A stretch of 64,000 bases of DNA from Vibrio campbellii CAIM 519 = NBRC 15631 = ATCC 25920 (lineage in GTDB: Bacteria; Pseudomonadota; Gammaproteobacteria; Enterobacterales; Vibrionaceae). The stretch is from NCBI RefSeq assembly GCF_002163755.1, contig NZ_CP015863.1, positions 3,038,001-3,102,000 on the forward strand, written 5' to 3'. Shown one piece after another: positions 16,695 to 25,495 of this stretch (its first letter is position 1; each line of letters starts with the position of its first letter). The notes under the pieces were generated by a model that worked only from the letters and a program-made list of their open reading frames with translations, ran no database searches and had not been told where the DNA came from. Position numbers and translations under genes: made by a program.

Positions 16695-18011
16695 TTAAGC
16701 ACCGTATGGGTGAACCTTGATGATTGTTTCGTTACGGTCAGGACCTGTAGAAATGATGTCTACTGGAACACCTGTTAGTTCTTCGATACGTTTGATGTAA
16801 TCAAGAGCAGCTTGTGGAAGCGCATCGATTGATTTAGCACCAAATGTTGTCTCAGACCAACCAGGCATTGTTTCGTAGATTGGCGTTGCCTCTTCGAATG
16901 ACTCAGCAGCCATTGGAGAAACTTCTAGGATAGCGCCATCTTTCATCTTGTAACCAGTACAGATCTTGATCTCTTTAAGACCATCAAGAACGTCTAGTTT
17001 AGTTAGACACATACCCGTTAGAGAGTTGATTTGGATTGCACGACGCATTGCTACTGCATCAAACCAACCTGTACGACGTAGACGACCAGTCGTTGCACCA
17101 AACTCGTGGCCAACATCACCTAGGTGTTTACCAACTGGATCTTGCTTATCTAGACCGTCGTATAGTTCTGTAGGGAATGGACCTGAACCAACGCGAGTAC
17201 AGTACGCCTTTGTGATACCAAGGATGTAACCGATGTGACGAGGACCAAAACCAGAACCTGCGGCAACACCACCAGCAGTCGTGTTAGAAGAAGTTACGTA
17301 CGGGTAAGTACCGTGGTCGATATCTAGTAGCGTACCTTGAGCACCTTCGAACATGATCTTGTCGCCGCGCTTACGTGCTGCGTCTAGTTCGTCAGTTACG
17401 TCCATAACCATTGAAGTAAGTAGATCTGCGTAACCCATGCACTGCTCAAGAACTTCATCGTAGCTTACTGTGTCAGCTTTGTAGAAGTGCTCTAGTTGGA
17501 AGTTATGGAATTCCATTACTTCTTTCAGTTTCTCAGCGAACATTTCTTTATCGAAAAGGTCACCAACGCGTAGACCGCGACGAGCAACTTTATCTTCGTA
17601 TGCTGGACCGATACCACGACCCGTTGTACCGATAGCTTTCGCGCCACGAGCGATTTCACGCGCGTTGTCGATAGCGATATGGTACGGAAGAATTAGAGGA
17701 CAAGCTTCAGAAACGAAAAGACGCTCACGTACTGGGATACCGCGCTCTTCAAGAGGCTTCATTTCTTTCAGAAGTGCTTCAGGCGATAGTACAACGCCAT
17801 TACCGATAACACATTTTACGTTATCGCGAAGGATACCTGATGGAATTAAGTGAAGAACGGTTTTTTCACCGTCAATTACAAGTGTGTGACCTGCATTGTG
17901 ACCGCCTTGGTAGCGTACCACGTATTTTGCATCTTCAGTTAAAAGGTCTACAATTTTACCTTTACCTTCGTCACCCCATTGGGTGCCTAGAACGACTACG
18001 TTATTTCCCAT
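16695..18011 (-). CDS. purA: Adenylosuccinate synthetase
   Basis: Condenses IMP and aspartate with GTP to adenylosuccinate, the first committed step to AMP. It is 438 residues, near the usual bacterial length. The N-terminus carries the P-loop-like QWGDEGKGKIVD (about 11-22) with catalytic Asp/His (GGHNAGHT about 37-44), and the C-terminal region has the GTP-base motif of the family ending STGPDRNETI. It has its own terminator. In E. coli purA follows hflC and yjeT; here a DUF2065 gene in reverse orientation lies between purA and hflC. Confidence 0.97.
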   Translation of the reverse strand: MGNNVVVLGTQWGDEGKGKIVDLLTEDAKYVVRYQGGHNAGHTLVIDGEKTVLHLIPSGILRDNVKCVIGNGVVLSPEALLKEMKPLEERGIPVRERLFVSEACPLILPYHIAIDNAREIARGAKAIGTTGRGIGPAYEDKVARRGLRVGDLFDKEMFAEKLKEVMEFHNFQLEHFYKADTVSYDEVLEQCMGYADLLTSMVMDVTDELDAARKRGDKIMFEGAQGTLLDIDHGTYPYVTSSNTTAGGVAAGSGFGPRHIGYILGITKAYCTRVGSGPFPTELYDGLDKQDPVGKHLGDVGHEFGATTGRLRRTGWFDAVAMRRAIQINSLTGMCLTKLDVLDGLKEIKICTGYKMKDGAILEVSPMAAESFEEATPIYETMPGWSETTFGAKSIDALPQAALDYIKRIEELTGVPVDIISTGPDRNETIIKVHPYGA

Positions 18012-18184
18012 CTTTCCAAGTCTGATTGCTAGTTAAAAATGGATTCTAGCACCGAATCACTCTTCTTGCAGTCATTTTTTGTTCACAGAGTTGATACTAG
18101 AATGCAAACTCGCCAACCTTGTTCATTTCGAAATCACTACATCACTGATAATATTTACTTTTCATAACTCAACTAGGAATCATG

Positions 18185-18370
18185 ATGTCTGAGTCTATTT
18201 GGCTAGCGATAGGGCTAGTATTGATTGTTGAAGGTATTGGGCCGTTGGTCGCCCCAAATGGCTGGCGTAACATGGTGGCTCAGTTGAGTGAACAACCTGA
18301 TAACCATTTACGTCGCATTGGTGGCTGCTTAGTAGTGGCCGGTGCTGTCATCGCTATCATGATGAGTTAA
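18185..18370 (+). CDS. DUF2065 (YjeT-like) small membrane protein, reversed relative to neighbours
   Basis: 61 residues from ATG 18185; ATG 18182 is also in frame, but AGGA at 18175-18178 fits 18185 better. It has two hydrophobic helices (about 4-21 and 43-60) with the short loop APNGWRNM, as in DUF2065/YjeT proteins, whose function is unknown. In E. coli yjeT is co-directional between hflC and purA; here it runs opposite to both. It shares a divergent promoter region with purA and a convergent terminator with hflC. Confidence 0.8.
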   Translation: MSESIWLAIGLVLIVEGIGPLVAPNGWRNMVAQLSEQPDNHLRRIGGCLVVAGAVIAIMMS

Positions 18371-18434
18371 TCGCACTTCTGAATCCTATCTCAAGTCTGT
18401 TTAGCACACACCGATAGGTGCAAAATAGAGATAC

Positions 18435-18461
18435 AAAAAAGGCTCCATCACGGAGCCTTTT
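18435..18461. terminator. Bidirectional terminator, DUF2065 gene / hflC
   Basis: AAAAGGCTCC / GGAGCCTTTT with loop ATCAC between two convergent genes; A- and T-runs are present on both sides. Confidence 0.9.
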
Positions 18462-18482
18462 CAATTTGCTTGAACGCTGAGC

Positions 18483-19463
18483 TTATTTCGCTTCTGCGCC
18501 TTTCGCATTGTTCATGTATTGGAAGAATTCACTCTTCGGATCCAGAACAAGGATGTCACTCTTAGAGCTGAACGATTTCTCGTAAGCCTTTAGAGAGCGT
18601 AGGAAGCTGAAGAACTCAGGATCTTTATTGTACGCATCTGCGTAGATCTTCGCTGCTTCTGCATCTGCTGCACCTCGTGTTACACGAGCTGTTTTGTCTG
18701 CTTCTGCAAGAATCGTTGCCACTTCAAGCTCAGCTTGTGCACGGATGACTTCTGCTTTCTCACGACCTTGAGAGCGGAACTTACGCGCTACTGACTCACG
18801 TTCTGCACGCATACGACGGTAAATCGACTCACTGATTTCATCAGGTAGGTTGATTTTCTTAATACGAAAATCAACAACCCTAACACCAAGGTCTTTCATC
18901 GCACTTTCTCGCGTATCGCTGAGAACTTCAGACATAATCACATCACGTTCACCATCAATTTCTAGAGCTTTAAGAGCGGCTTCAGTCGTTAGTTCACCTT
19001 CAACCTCGCCGACCAAATCTTGGCTCTTCTTACGTGGCCCTGAAATAATCTGCTTGATTTCACGCGAACCAATTTCTGAACGTAAAACGTCAGTTACTTT
19101 ACGCTCTAAAAGTGCTTCAGCTGTCAGCGTGTTACCGCCACCAGTCGCTAGATAGTAACGACCGAAATCTTCAATACGCCACTTCGCGTAGGTATCGATG
19201 ATTACGTCTTTTTTCTCAGACGTTACGAAACGGTCAGCACGGCCATCCATTGTTTGGATACGTGCGTCCAGTTTTTTAACACGATCGAACAGCGGCATTT
19301 TAAAATGCAAACCCGGCTCGTAAATTCGAGTGATGTCGTTATTGTCTTTTAAGACACGACCGAATCGAACCACAATACCGCGTTCACCTTCAGGAATCAC
19401 AAACAGTGACATCAGCATTAATGCCAGTGCGATGACCAGTACAGGGATCATTAACTTACGCAT
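18483..19463 (-). CDS. hflC: HflC, SPFH regulator of FtsH
   Basis: Inner-membrane prohibitin-like (SPFH) protein that with HflK forms a large cage around the FtsH protease and modulates it. It is 326 residues: one N-terminal membrane helix (about 4-22), SPFH/band-7 domain (about 22-190), then an Ala/Glu-rich helical segment (about 200-290) that builds the cage wall. It begins two bases after the hflK stop, so translation is probably coupled. Last gene of the tsaE-to-hflC run. Confidence 0.96.
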   Translation of the reverse strand: MRKLMIPVLVIALALMLMSLFVIPEGERGIVVRFGRVLKDNNDITRIYEPGLHFKMPLFDRVKKLDARIQTMDGRADRFVTSEKKDVIIDTYAKWRIEDFGRYYLATGGGNTLTAEALLERKVTDVLRSEIGSREIKQIISGPRKKSQDLVGEVEGELTTEAALKALEIDGERDVIMSEVLSDTRESAMKDLGVRVVDFRIKKINLPDEISESIYRRMRAERESVARKFRSQGREKAEVIRAQAELEVATILAEADKTARVTRGAADAEAAKIYADAYNKDPEFFSFLRSLKAYEKSFSSKSDILVLDPKSEFFQYMNNAKGAEAK

Positions 19464-19465
19464 TC

Positions 19466-20671
19466 TTAGTATCTCCCTTGACGTGTACCAGTTGAACGAG
19501 ACTGCATGTTCGAAGTGTCTTCTTGCGAACGCTCAGATTCCAATTGGATATGATCGTACGTTGAAGTCGATTTCGATTTACGTTTAGTGTCTGTTTGACC
19601 ATCTTGACCAGCCAATTTATCAATTGGAAGGTAAAGAAGGTTGCCGCTAGATTCAGAGTCAATCAGCACTTTCGATGTGCTTGAGTAAACCTCTTCCATA
19701 GTGTCTAGGTACAGACGGTCACGAGTTACACCCGGTGCCGCTTGGTATTCAGGTAGTAGTTTTTCAAACTGAGCTACTTGACCAAGTGCTTCGTTAGTTA
19801 CACGCTCGTTGTAACCTTGCGCTTCTTTCTTCAAACGCTCTGCACGACCAGTTGCTTTAGGCAAGATTTCGTTCTTGTAAGCTTCTGCTTCACGGATGAA
19901 ACGCTCTTCATCCTCACGTGCTGCGATTGCATCATCAAACGCATCTTTCACTTGCTCTGGCGGACGCGCAGACTGGAAGTTCACGTCAACAATCACGATG
20001 CCCATATCGTAGCTATCGATGATTTGGTTTAGCGTTTCTTGTGTCGTTTGACGGATTTGCTGACGACCACTTGTTAGGATGCTATCCATCAGTGAGTCAC
20101 CAATTACCGCACGTAACGCAGAATCCGTTGCTTGACGCAAGCTGTCATCAGCATTGGTTACGCGATATAGATATTTGTATGGGTCAGCAACACGGTATTG
20201 AACGTCCATCGCTACCGTTACTACGTTTTCATCTTTAGTCAGCATTAGACCTGATGCACGTAGCGAACGAATCGCTTGCACGTTAACCGCTTCGTATTCG
20301 TCGATAAAACGAGGACGCCAGTTCAGACCTGGGTCCACGATACGGTCGTATTTACCTAAACGCAGCACGACACCGCGCTCTGCTTCACCGATGGTGTAAA
20401 AGCCAGCGAAGAACCACACCGCAATCGCGATAACTGCAATGACACCAAAGCCAATCGCACTACCGCCACCGCCGATAGGTGAACCACCGCCGCCGCCTTT
20501 TTTACCAAATTTGCCACCCAGCTTTTGACTCAGTTTGCTGAACACTTCATCTAAATCTGGCGGACCTTGATCTCGGCCACCAGGACGCTGGCCACCACGA
20601 TTATTATTACCCCAAGGGTCATTATCGCGGCCATTGTTGCCGTTGTTATTTCCAGGCTCATTCCACGCCAT
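19466..20671 (-). CDS. hflK: HflK, SPFH regulator of FtsH
   Basis: Partner of HflC in the FtsH-regulating membrane complex. It is 401 residues. The first 80 residues are rich in Gly, Asn and Pro (GNNNGNNGRDND, later GGGGGSP), as in other HflK proteins. A membrane helix follows (about 74-92), then the SPFH domain (about 95-265) and a helical part ending in a Ser/Thr/Gln-rich tail. 45 bp downstream of hflX and two bases ahead of hflC. Confidence 0.96.
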   Translation of the reverse strand: MAWNEPGNNNGNNGRDNDPWGNNNRGGQRPGGRDQGPPDLDEVFSKLSQKLGGKFGKKGGGGGSPIGGGGSAIGFGVIAVIAIAVWFFAGFYTIGEAERGVVLRLGKYDRIVDPGLNWRPRFIDEYEAVNVQAIRSLRASGLMLTKDENVVTVAMDVQYRVADPYKYLYRVTNADDSLRQATDSALRAVIGDSLMDSILTSGRQQIRQTTQETLNQIIDSYDMGIVIVDVNFQSARPPEQVKDAFDDAIAAREDEERFIREAEAYKNEILPKATGRAERLKKEAQGYNERVTNEALGQVAQFEKLLPEYQAAPGVTRDRLYLDTMEEVYSSTSKVLIDSESSGNLLYLPIDKLAGQDGQTDTKRKSKSTSTYDHIQLESERSQEDTSNMQSRSTGTRQGRY

Positions 20672-20716
20672 TAGAAAGCTCCATCATTTGATATGACGTT
20701 ATACTGTAGCAGTCCT

Positions 20717-22006
20717 TTAAGTGACTATAAAGTCGACTAAAACTGCCCCTTCTCTTTTTTCAAGTCTAGACCAATCTACCTGTTGCATTCGAATATTGAT
20801 CAACAAGTTACCTTCCTGGTCATATTCCTCACGTTGAATACACTTCATTTGGAAGAATGTACTACGGAATCGTCCTTGATACTGTGGAGGAATTCGCAAC
20901 TGATGCTCAACCATTTGCGACGCTAAACGCTCGGTCAGCGCGTCAAACAGAAGATCAATGCCTAATCCGTCCATCGCGGAAACCCAGACCGTACGAGGCA
21001 CGCCTTCCTCATCACGTTCTATACGTGGTTTCTGCTCTTCTAGATTGTCAATCTTGTTCATTACTACGAGTGTCGGCACTTCATGTGCGTCGATCTCTTC
21101 TAAGACTTCATGAACAGCTTGAATATTCTCACGAAAACGCTCGTCACTGGCATCAACAACATGTAACAAAATGTCAGCTTCTTGCGTTTCCTGCAAGGTC
21201 GCTTTGAAGGCTGCCACCAAATCGTGAGGTAGGTGTCGGATAAAACCAACGGTATCTGCAAGTATTGCAGGCCCTACATCTGCTAACTCTATCTTACGTA
21301 AAGTTGGGTCAAGAGTAGCAAATAGTTGATCTGCCGCGTAAACGCCAGCTTCTGTAATACGGTTGAAGAGTGTAGACTTACCCGCGTTGGTGTAGCCCAC
21401 GAGAGAAACCGTTGGGATTTCAGCTCGGTTTCGGGCACGACGCCCTTGTTCACGCTGCTTCGCGACTTTTTCAAGACGACGAAGGATAGCTTTAATTCTG
21501 TCACGCAATAAACGACGGTCGGTTTCTAACTGGGTTTCACCTGGCCCACGTAGACCGATGCCGCCTTTCTGCCTTTCAAGGTGCGTCCAACCGCGAATTA
21601 AACGAGTAGAAATATGACGAAGTTGGGCTAGCTCGACTTGCAGCTTACCTTCGTGTGTTCGTGCTCGTTGAGCAAAGATATCGAGGATGAGACCGGTGCG
21701 GTCGAGGACTCGACATTTGCACAGTGCTTCGAGGTTACGTTCTTGGGCAGGAGAGAGGGAGTGATTAAAAATCACAATTTCAGCACCAGTTAATTGTACC
21801 GCAGTAGCAATTTCTTGCGCCTTACCCTCTCCGACATAGTATTTCGGGTGTGGGGATTGACGACTGCCAGTCACAACTTGCAGCGCCTCTACCCCAGCGG
21901 AAGATACCAGCATTTCGAATTCAGCCAAGTCTTCCCATTCACCTTCTTGCGTGAAGTTGATATGAACAAGTACGGCTCGCTCACCGGATTCATAACGGTC
22001 AAACAA
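20717..22006 (-). CDS. hflX: GTPase HflX, ribosome-splitting factor
   Basis: OBG-HflX GTPase that binds the 50S subunit and splits stalled 70S ribosomes under stress. It is 429 residues: N-terminal HflX domain (about 20-195) with the glycine-rich GGIGLRGPGETQLETD, then a G domain with G1 GYTNAGKST, G3 DTVGF and G4 VMNKID, and a short C-terminal domain. It lies directly downstream of hfq (38 bp), the order found in E. coli. Confidence 0.96.
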   Translation of the reverse strand: MFDRYESGERAVLVHINFTQEGEWEDLAEFEMLVSSAGVEALQVVTGSRQSPHPKYYVGEGKAQEIATAVQLTGAEIVIFNHSLSPAQERNLEALCKCRVLDRTGLILDIFAQRARTHEGKLQVELAQLRHISTRLIRGWTHLERQKGGIGLRGPGETQLETDRRLLRDRIKAILRRLEKVAKQREQGRRARNRAEIPTVSLVGYTNAGKSTLFNRITEAGVYAADQLFATLDPTLRKIELADVGPAILADTVGFIRHLPHDLVAAFKATLQETQEADILLHVVDASDERFRENIQAVHEVLEEIDAHEVPTLVVMNKIDNLEEQKPRIERDEEGVPRTVWVSAMDGLGIDLLFDALTERLASQMVEHQLRIPPQYQGRFRSTFFQMKCIQREEYDQEGNLLINIRMQQVDWSRLEKREGAVLVDFIVT

Positions 22007-22044
22007 GCAATCAACTCCTTATTTTAGCAATACTAAATGAAGAA

Positions 22045-22308
22045 TTAATCTTCAGATTTCTCTTGTGGACGGTCACCTTGAGGGCGATCACCACTGTGGT
22101 GGCTCACTGGACGAGCCGGAACAACGGTAGAGATTGCGTGCTTGTACACCATTTGGTTAACAGTGTTCTTCAATAGGATCACGAACTGATCGAAAGATTC
22201 GATCTGACCTTGCAGTTTAATACCGTTCACAAGGTAGATAGATACCGGGATACGCTCACGACGTAGCGCATTTAGGAATGGGTCTTGTAGAGATTGCCCC
22301 TTAGCCAT
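22045..22308 (-). CDS. hfq: RNA chaperone Hfq
   Basis: Hexameric Sm-like protein that pairs small RNAs with mRNAs; in Vibrio it supports quorum-sensing Qrr RNAs. It is 87 residues. Sm1 motif at about 15-50 ([21 protein letters not shown]) and Sm2 with the diagnostic [10 protein letters not shown] (about 55-64), then a hydrophilic His/Asp/Arg-rich tail. It lies 194 bp after miaA, a gap large enough for its own promoter, and just ahead of hflX. Confidence 0.98.
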
Positions 22309-22502
22309 TTTATTTTCCTTATTTAATTTGTAGTTGTAATTATTTAGCTAGTGGTGCAATGCAAAAGGTACTGCTTTTTGCATCTGAGCTAAACGAATCA
22401 AAAATGCACTCTAAGTAATTAGCAGCATAGTATAAAAACCGCCAATAACAGATCCTTTGAGAGTGCGTTCACGCAAAAACGATCACATTATACACAGCTA
22501 TC

Positions 22503-23435
22503 TCAATCAGATGCTATTGCTTCTGACATGGTTTCAAGTGCCTGTTCAATGTTATCGCTATCCAACCAAGTTAAATCATTCCAGCTGCGTAACCAGGTGA
22601 TTTGACGCTTGGCCAATTGACGAGTTGCACATATGCCACGAAAAACGGCTTCGTCGCGTGTGCAGTCCCCATCTAAGTACTCCCACATCTGTCTGTAGCC
22701 GACGCAACGGATAGAAGGAAGATCAGGGTGAAGATCTTTGCGCGCGTACAACGCTTTCATTTCCTCTTCAAAACCCGCTTCCATCATCTTATCGAAACGT
22801 AGTTCAATTCGACGGTGAAGTTCTGCCCTGTCCTTGGGAGCTATTGCAAACTGTTTGACTCGGTAAGGCAAGCTGTCGCCTTTTGTTTGAGTCAACTCAG
22901 TAAGAGTTTTACCTGAAATGCGGAATACTTCCAATGCCCTAGATAAACGTTGAGGATCATTAGGATGGATTCTCGCAGCTGACACAGGATCAATCTCTTT
23001 CAGCTCATCGTGCAACACCGACCAACCTTTAGTCAATGCCTCTTGCTCAATTTGCTGACGAATTTCAGGATTTGCAGCAGGAAGTGGTGATAAGCCTTCA
23101 AGTAAGGCTTTGTAATACAACATGGTTCCGCCGACTAGTAGCGGAATTTTTCCTTCTGCAACAATGTCATCCATTGCCTGTAGTGCATCACGACGGAAGT
23201 CCGCCGCAGAGTATGATTCACTTGGATCAAGAATATCGATAAGACGATGTGGCGCTAAGCTAAGCTCGCGCTCATCTGGCTTTGCTGTGCCGATATTCAT
23301 GTCTTTGTAGATCAACGCCGAGTCCACGCTGATGATCTCAACTGGGTATCTCTGGCGAAGTCGAATCGCTAGCTCTGTTTTACCTGATGCTGTTGGCCCC
23401 ATTAGAAATAGCGCCAAAGGTAGTTTGTCTGTCAT
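22503..23435 (-). CDS. miaA: tRNA dimethylallyltransferase MiaA
   Basis: Adds the dimethylallyl group to N6 of A37 in tRNAs that read UNN codons, the first step of ms2i6A formation. It is 310 residues. The P-loop is GPTASGKTEL (about 14-23), followed by SVDSALIYKDMNIGTAKP and the tRNA-binding VGGTMLYYKAL. Its start overlaps the mutL stop by four bases (ATGA type), so translation is coupled. Confidence 0.97.
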   Translation of the reverse strand: MTDKLPLALFLMGPTASGKTELAIRLRQRYPVEIISVDSALIYKDMNIGTAKPDERELSLAPHRLIDILDPSESYSAADFRRDALQAMDDIVAEGKIPLLVGGTMLYYKALLEGLSPLPAANPEIRQQIEQEALTKGWSVLHDELKEIDPVSAARIHPNDPQRLSRALEVFRISGKTLTELTQTKGDSLPYRVKQFAIAPKDRAELHRRIELRFDKMMEAGFEEEMKALYARKDLHPDLPSIRCVGYRQMWEYLDGDCTRDEAVFRGICATRQLAKRQITWLRSWNDLTWLDSDNIEQALETMSEAIASD

Positions 23436-25477
23436 GGTCTTAATTTGGCAATCGTGGCAGAGAAATCAACAGCAGACACAAATTTTGTATCTTCTAATGG
23501 CAATTGACCATGTCTTAGCTGTTCAAGTTCCGCAATAATTTGAATGGCTTCGGAAAGAGTATAGTGGCTCTTAACAGTAGTGACCTGCAAAGCAAGCCAA
23601 TCTATCAGCTCTGATAGCAGCTGAACCGTTGCCACCTCTCCTCTCACGCGAGTTTGCGCGTAAGATAGCAGATCTGGTATCAAATTTTGTAAGTTTTGTT
23701 GACGCAGTGGTGATGGTACGCTCATGACCATTAAAGCTTTGTCATTTCGAGCTTTCAGTTGAATGCCCAACTGCGCAAAATCTTGCTGATAATCGCGCGC
23801 AAGCTCAACTAATTCCGGCTCTAACTTAACGGATAATGGAACCAACAGTGGCTGAGCTTTTAACGCTCCGTCACTTGGTGTGAGCTGACCTTTGGTCCGA
23901 TAAAATTCCGCTCTTGGCAACGCGACCAAAGCTGCACCGCTATCGCTACTCATCAATACATACTGTTCGTCCACCACGGCCAGCGCTTTACTCAATGCCG
24001 TAACTGGCGGTAAAGCAGCTTCTGCCGATATGCTAACTGACGCTTTTAGAGCTTCTTTTTGAGGCTCAAAATCAGGCGTCTGAAGCAACTCGTGATAAGC
24101 GCGCACTTCTTGTTTACTTGGCGCAGGCTCTGCATGTCGTTGTTCTCTGTTAGAACTAGGTTTAGGCGCAGGTTTTGACTCAACCCAATCTGTTCGTCTG
24201 AAAGAGTCTGCCGGACGTGCTTCCCGCACAGAAGAATCACTTGATGCCCTATCGCGAAGTTTCGTTTCAAAGTCTGAACGCCCCGGATAAGCTGGAGTGT
24301 TATCAATCGCTTGATAGACTCGCCCAGGTACAGGTGAACCAGTTTGCTCCGGTTTACTTACTGGCTCCGGCAAACTTGCTGCTTCATGAGCAGACGTCAT
24401 CGCCTCAAATGGTTCTATCGGCTGGGCAGGATCTGCATGGTGGAATGCAGATTCGTTTACGTGTGGTTTATCTATCACTGAGCTTTGCGCAAGCGCGTCT
24501 GCCAAAGCTTGATAGATAAAGTCATGCACTAAGCGGGCTTGATGGAAACGCACTTCATGCTTAGCAGGGTGCACGTTAACGTCCACTTGGTGCGGGTCGA
24601 GCTCAATAAACAATACATACGCGGCGAATTGATCCGGCTTTAAGCTGGTTTCGTAACTTTGGCGAATCGCGTGGTTGATCAACTTGTCACGCATCATGCG
24701 ACCATTCACGTAGCAGTATTGTAAGTCACTCTGCTGTCTCGCCCCTTCTGGCGTGGTAATCCAGCCATGCAGCTTAAGACCTTGATGCTCCAATTCGATA
24801 CGTAGCATATTACGCACAAAGGCATTACCACATACTGCAGCAATACGCTTTTCGGTTTGAAGCTGGTTCTTTGCCGCACGGTATTGGCGAATCATTTTGC
24901 CGTTATGGCGCACGTTGATAGTGACATCAAAGCGGCTCAATGCAATGCGCTTCAATAATTCATCGATATGAGCAAATTCAGTTTTCTCAGTACGAAGGAA
25001 CTTACGACGAGCGGGGGTGTTAAAAAACAAATCGAGCACTTCAACCGACGTACCAATTGGGTGTGCGGTCGGTTGCAACTTAACCTTCATGTCGCGCCCT
25101 TCCGAATAGGCGCTCCAAGCTTGTTCTTGTGCCGCTGGACGAGAGGTTATGGTCAGGCGCGATACCGAACTGATACTCGCTAGCGCCTCACCACGGAAAC
25201 CCAAACTCATGATAGCTTCAAGATCGTCCAATGTGTGGATCTTAGAGGTGGCATGACGACTCAACGCCAGACCTAACTCATCTTTCACAATCCCTTTGCC
25301 GTTATCGCGCACGCGAATCAGCTTAGCGCCCCCTTTCTCGATATCAATATCAATTCGAGTGGCACCAGAGTCGAGACTGTTTTCTACCAGTTCTTTCACG
25401 ACAGAGGCGGGCCTTTCAACCACTTCCCCTGCCGCGATTTGGTTTGCCAGCCGAGCAGGCAAAATCTTAATGGTCAT
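23432..25477 (-). CDS. mutL: DNA mismatch repair protein MutL
   Basis: Matchmaker ATPase of methyl-directed mismatch repair that links MutS to MutH and UvrD. It is 681 residues: GHKL ATPase domain (about 1-330) with motif I ENSLDSGAT, DNGKGI and GFRGEALASI, a variable Pro/Ser-rich linker (about 340-490), and a C-terminal dimerisation domain. I do not see the DQHA endonuclease motif, consistent with organisms that use MutH. Overlaps miaA by four bases and lies 18 bp after amiB. Confidence 0.97.
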   Translation of the reverse strand: MTIKILPARLANQIAAGEVVERPASVVKELVENSLDSGATRIDIDIEKGGAKLIRVRDNGKGIVKDELGLALSRHATSKIHTLDDLEAIMSLGFRGEALASISSVSRLTITSRPAAQEQAWSAYSEGRDMKVKLQPTAHPIGTSVEVLDLFFNTPARRKFLRTEKTEFAHIDELLKRIALSRFDVTINVRHNGKMIRQYRAAKNQLQTEKRIAAVCGNAFVRNMLRIELEHQGLKLHGWITTPEGARQQSDLQYCYVNGRMMRDKLINHAIRQSYETSLKPDQFAAYVLFIELDPHQVDVNVHPAKHEVRFHQARLVHDFIYQALADALAQSSVIDKPHVNESAFHHADPAQPIEPFEAMTSAHEAASLPEPVSKPEQTGSPVPGRVYQAIDNTPAYPGRSDFETKLRDRASSDSSVREARPADSFRRTDWVESKPAPKPSSNREQRHAEPAPSKQEVRAYHELLQTPDFEPQKEALKASVSISAEAALPPVTALSKALAVVDEQYVLMSSDSGAALVALPRAEFYRTKGQLTPSDGALKAQPLLVPLSVKLEPELVELARDYQQDFAQLGIQLKARNDKALMVMSVPSPLRQQNLQNLIPDLLSYAQTRVRGEVATVQLLSELIDWLALQVTTVKSHYTLSEAIQIIAELEQLRHGQLPLEDTKFVSAVDFSATIAKLRP

Positions 25478-25495
25478 GATGAGTTATAAGCTCAC

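Noticed and set aside
23432..25477. Endonuclease activity of MutL
   Set aside because: The DQHA metal-binding motif was not seen in the C-terminal domain.
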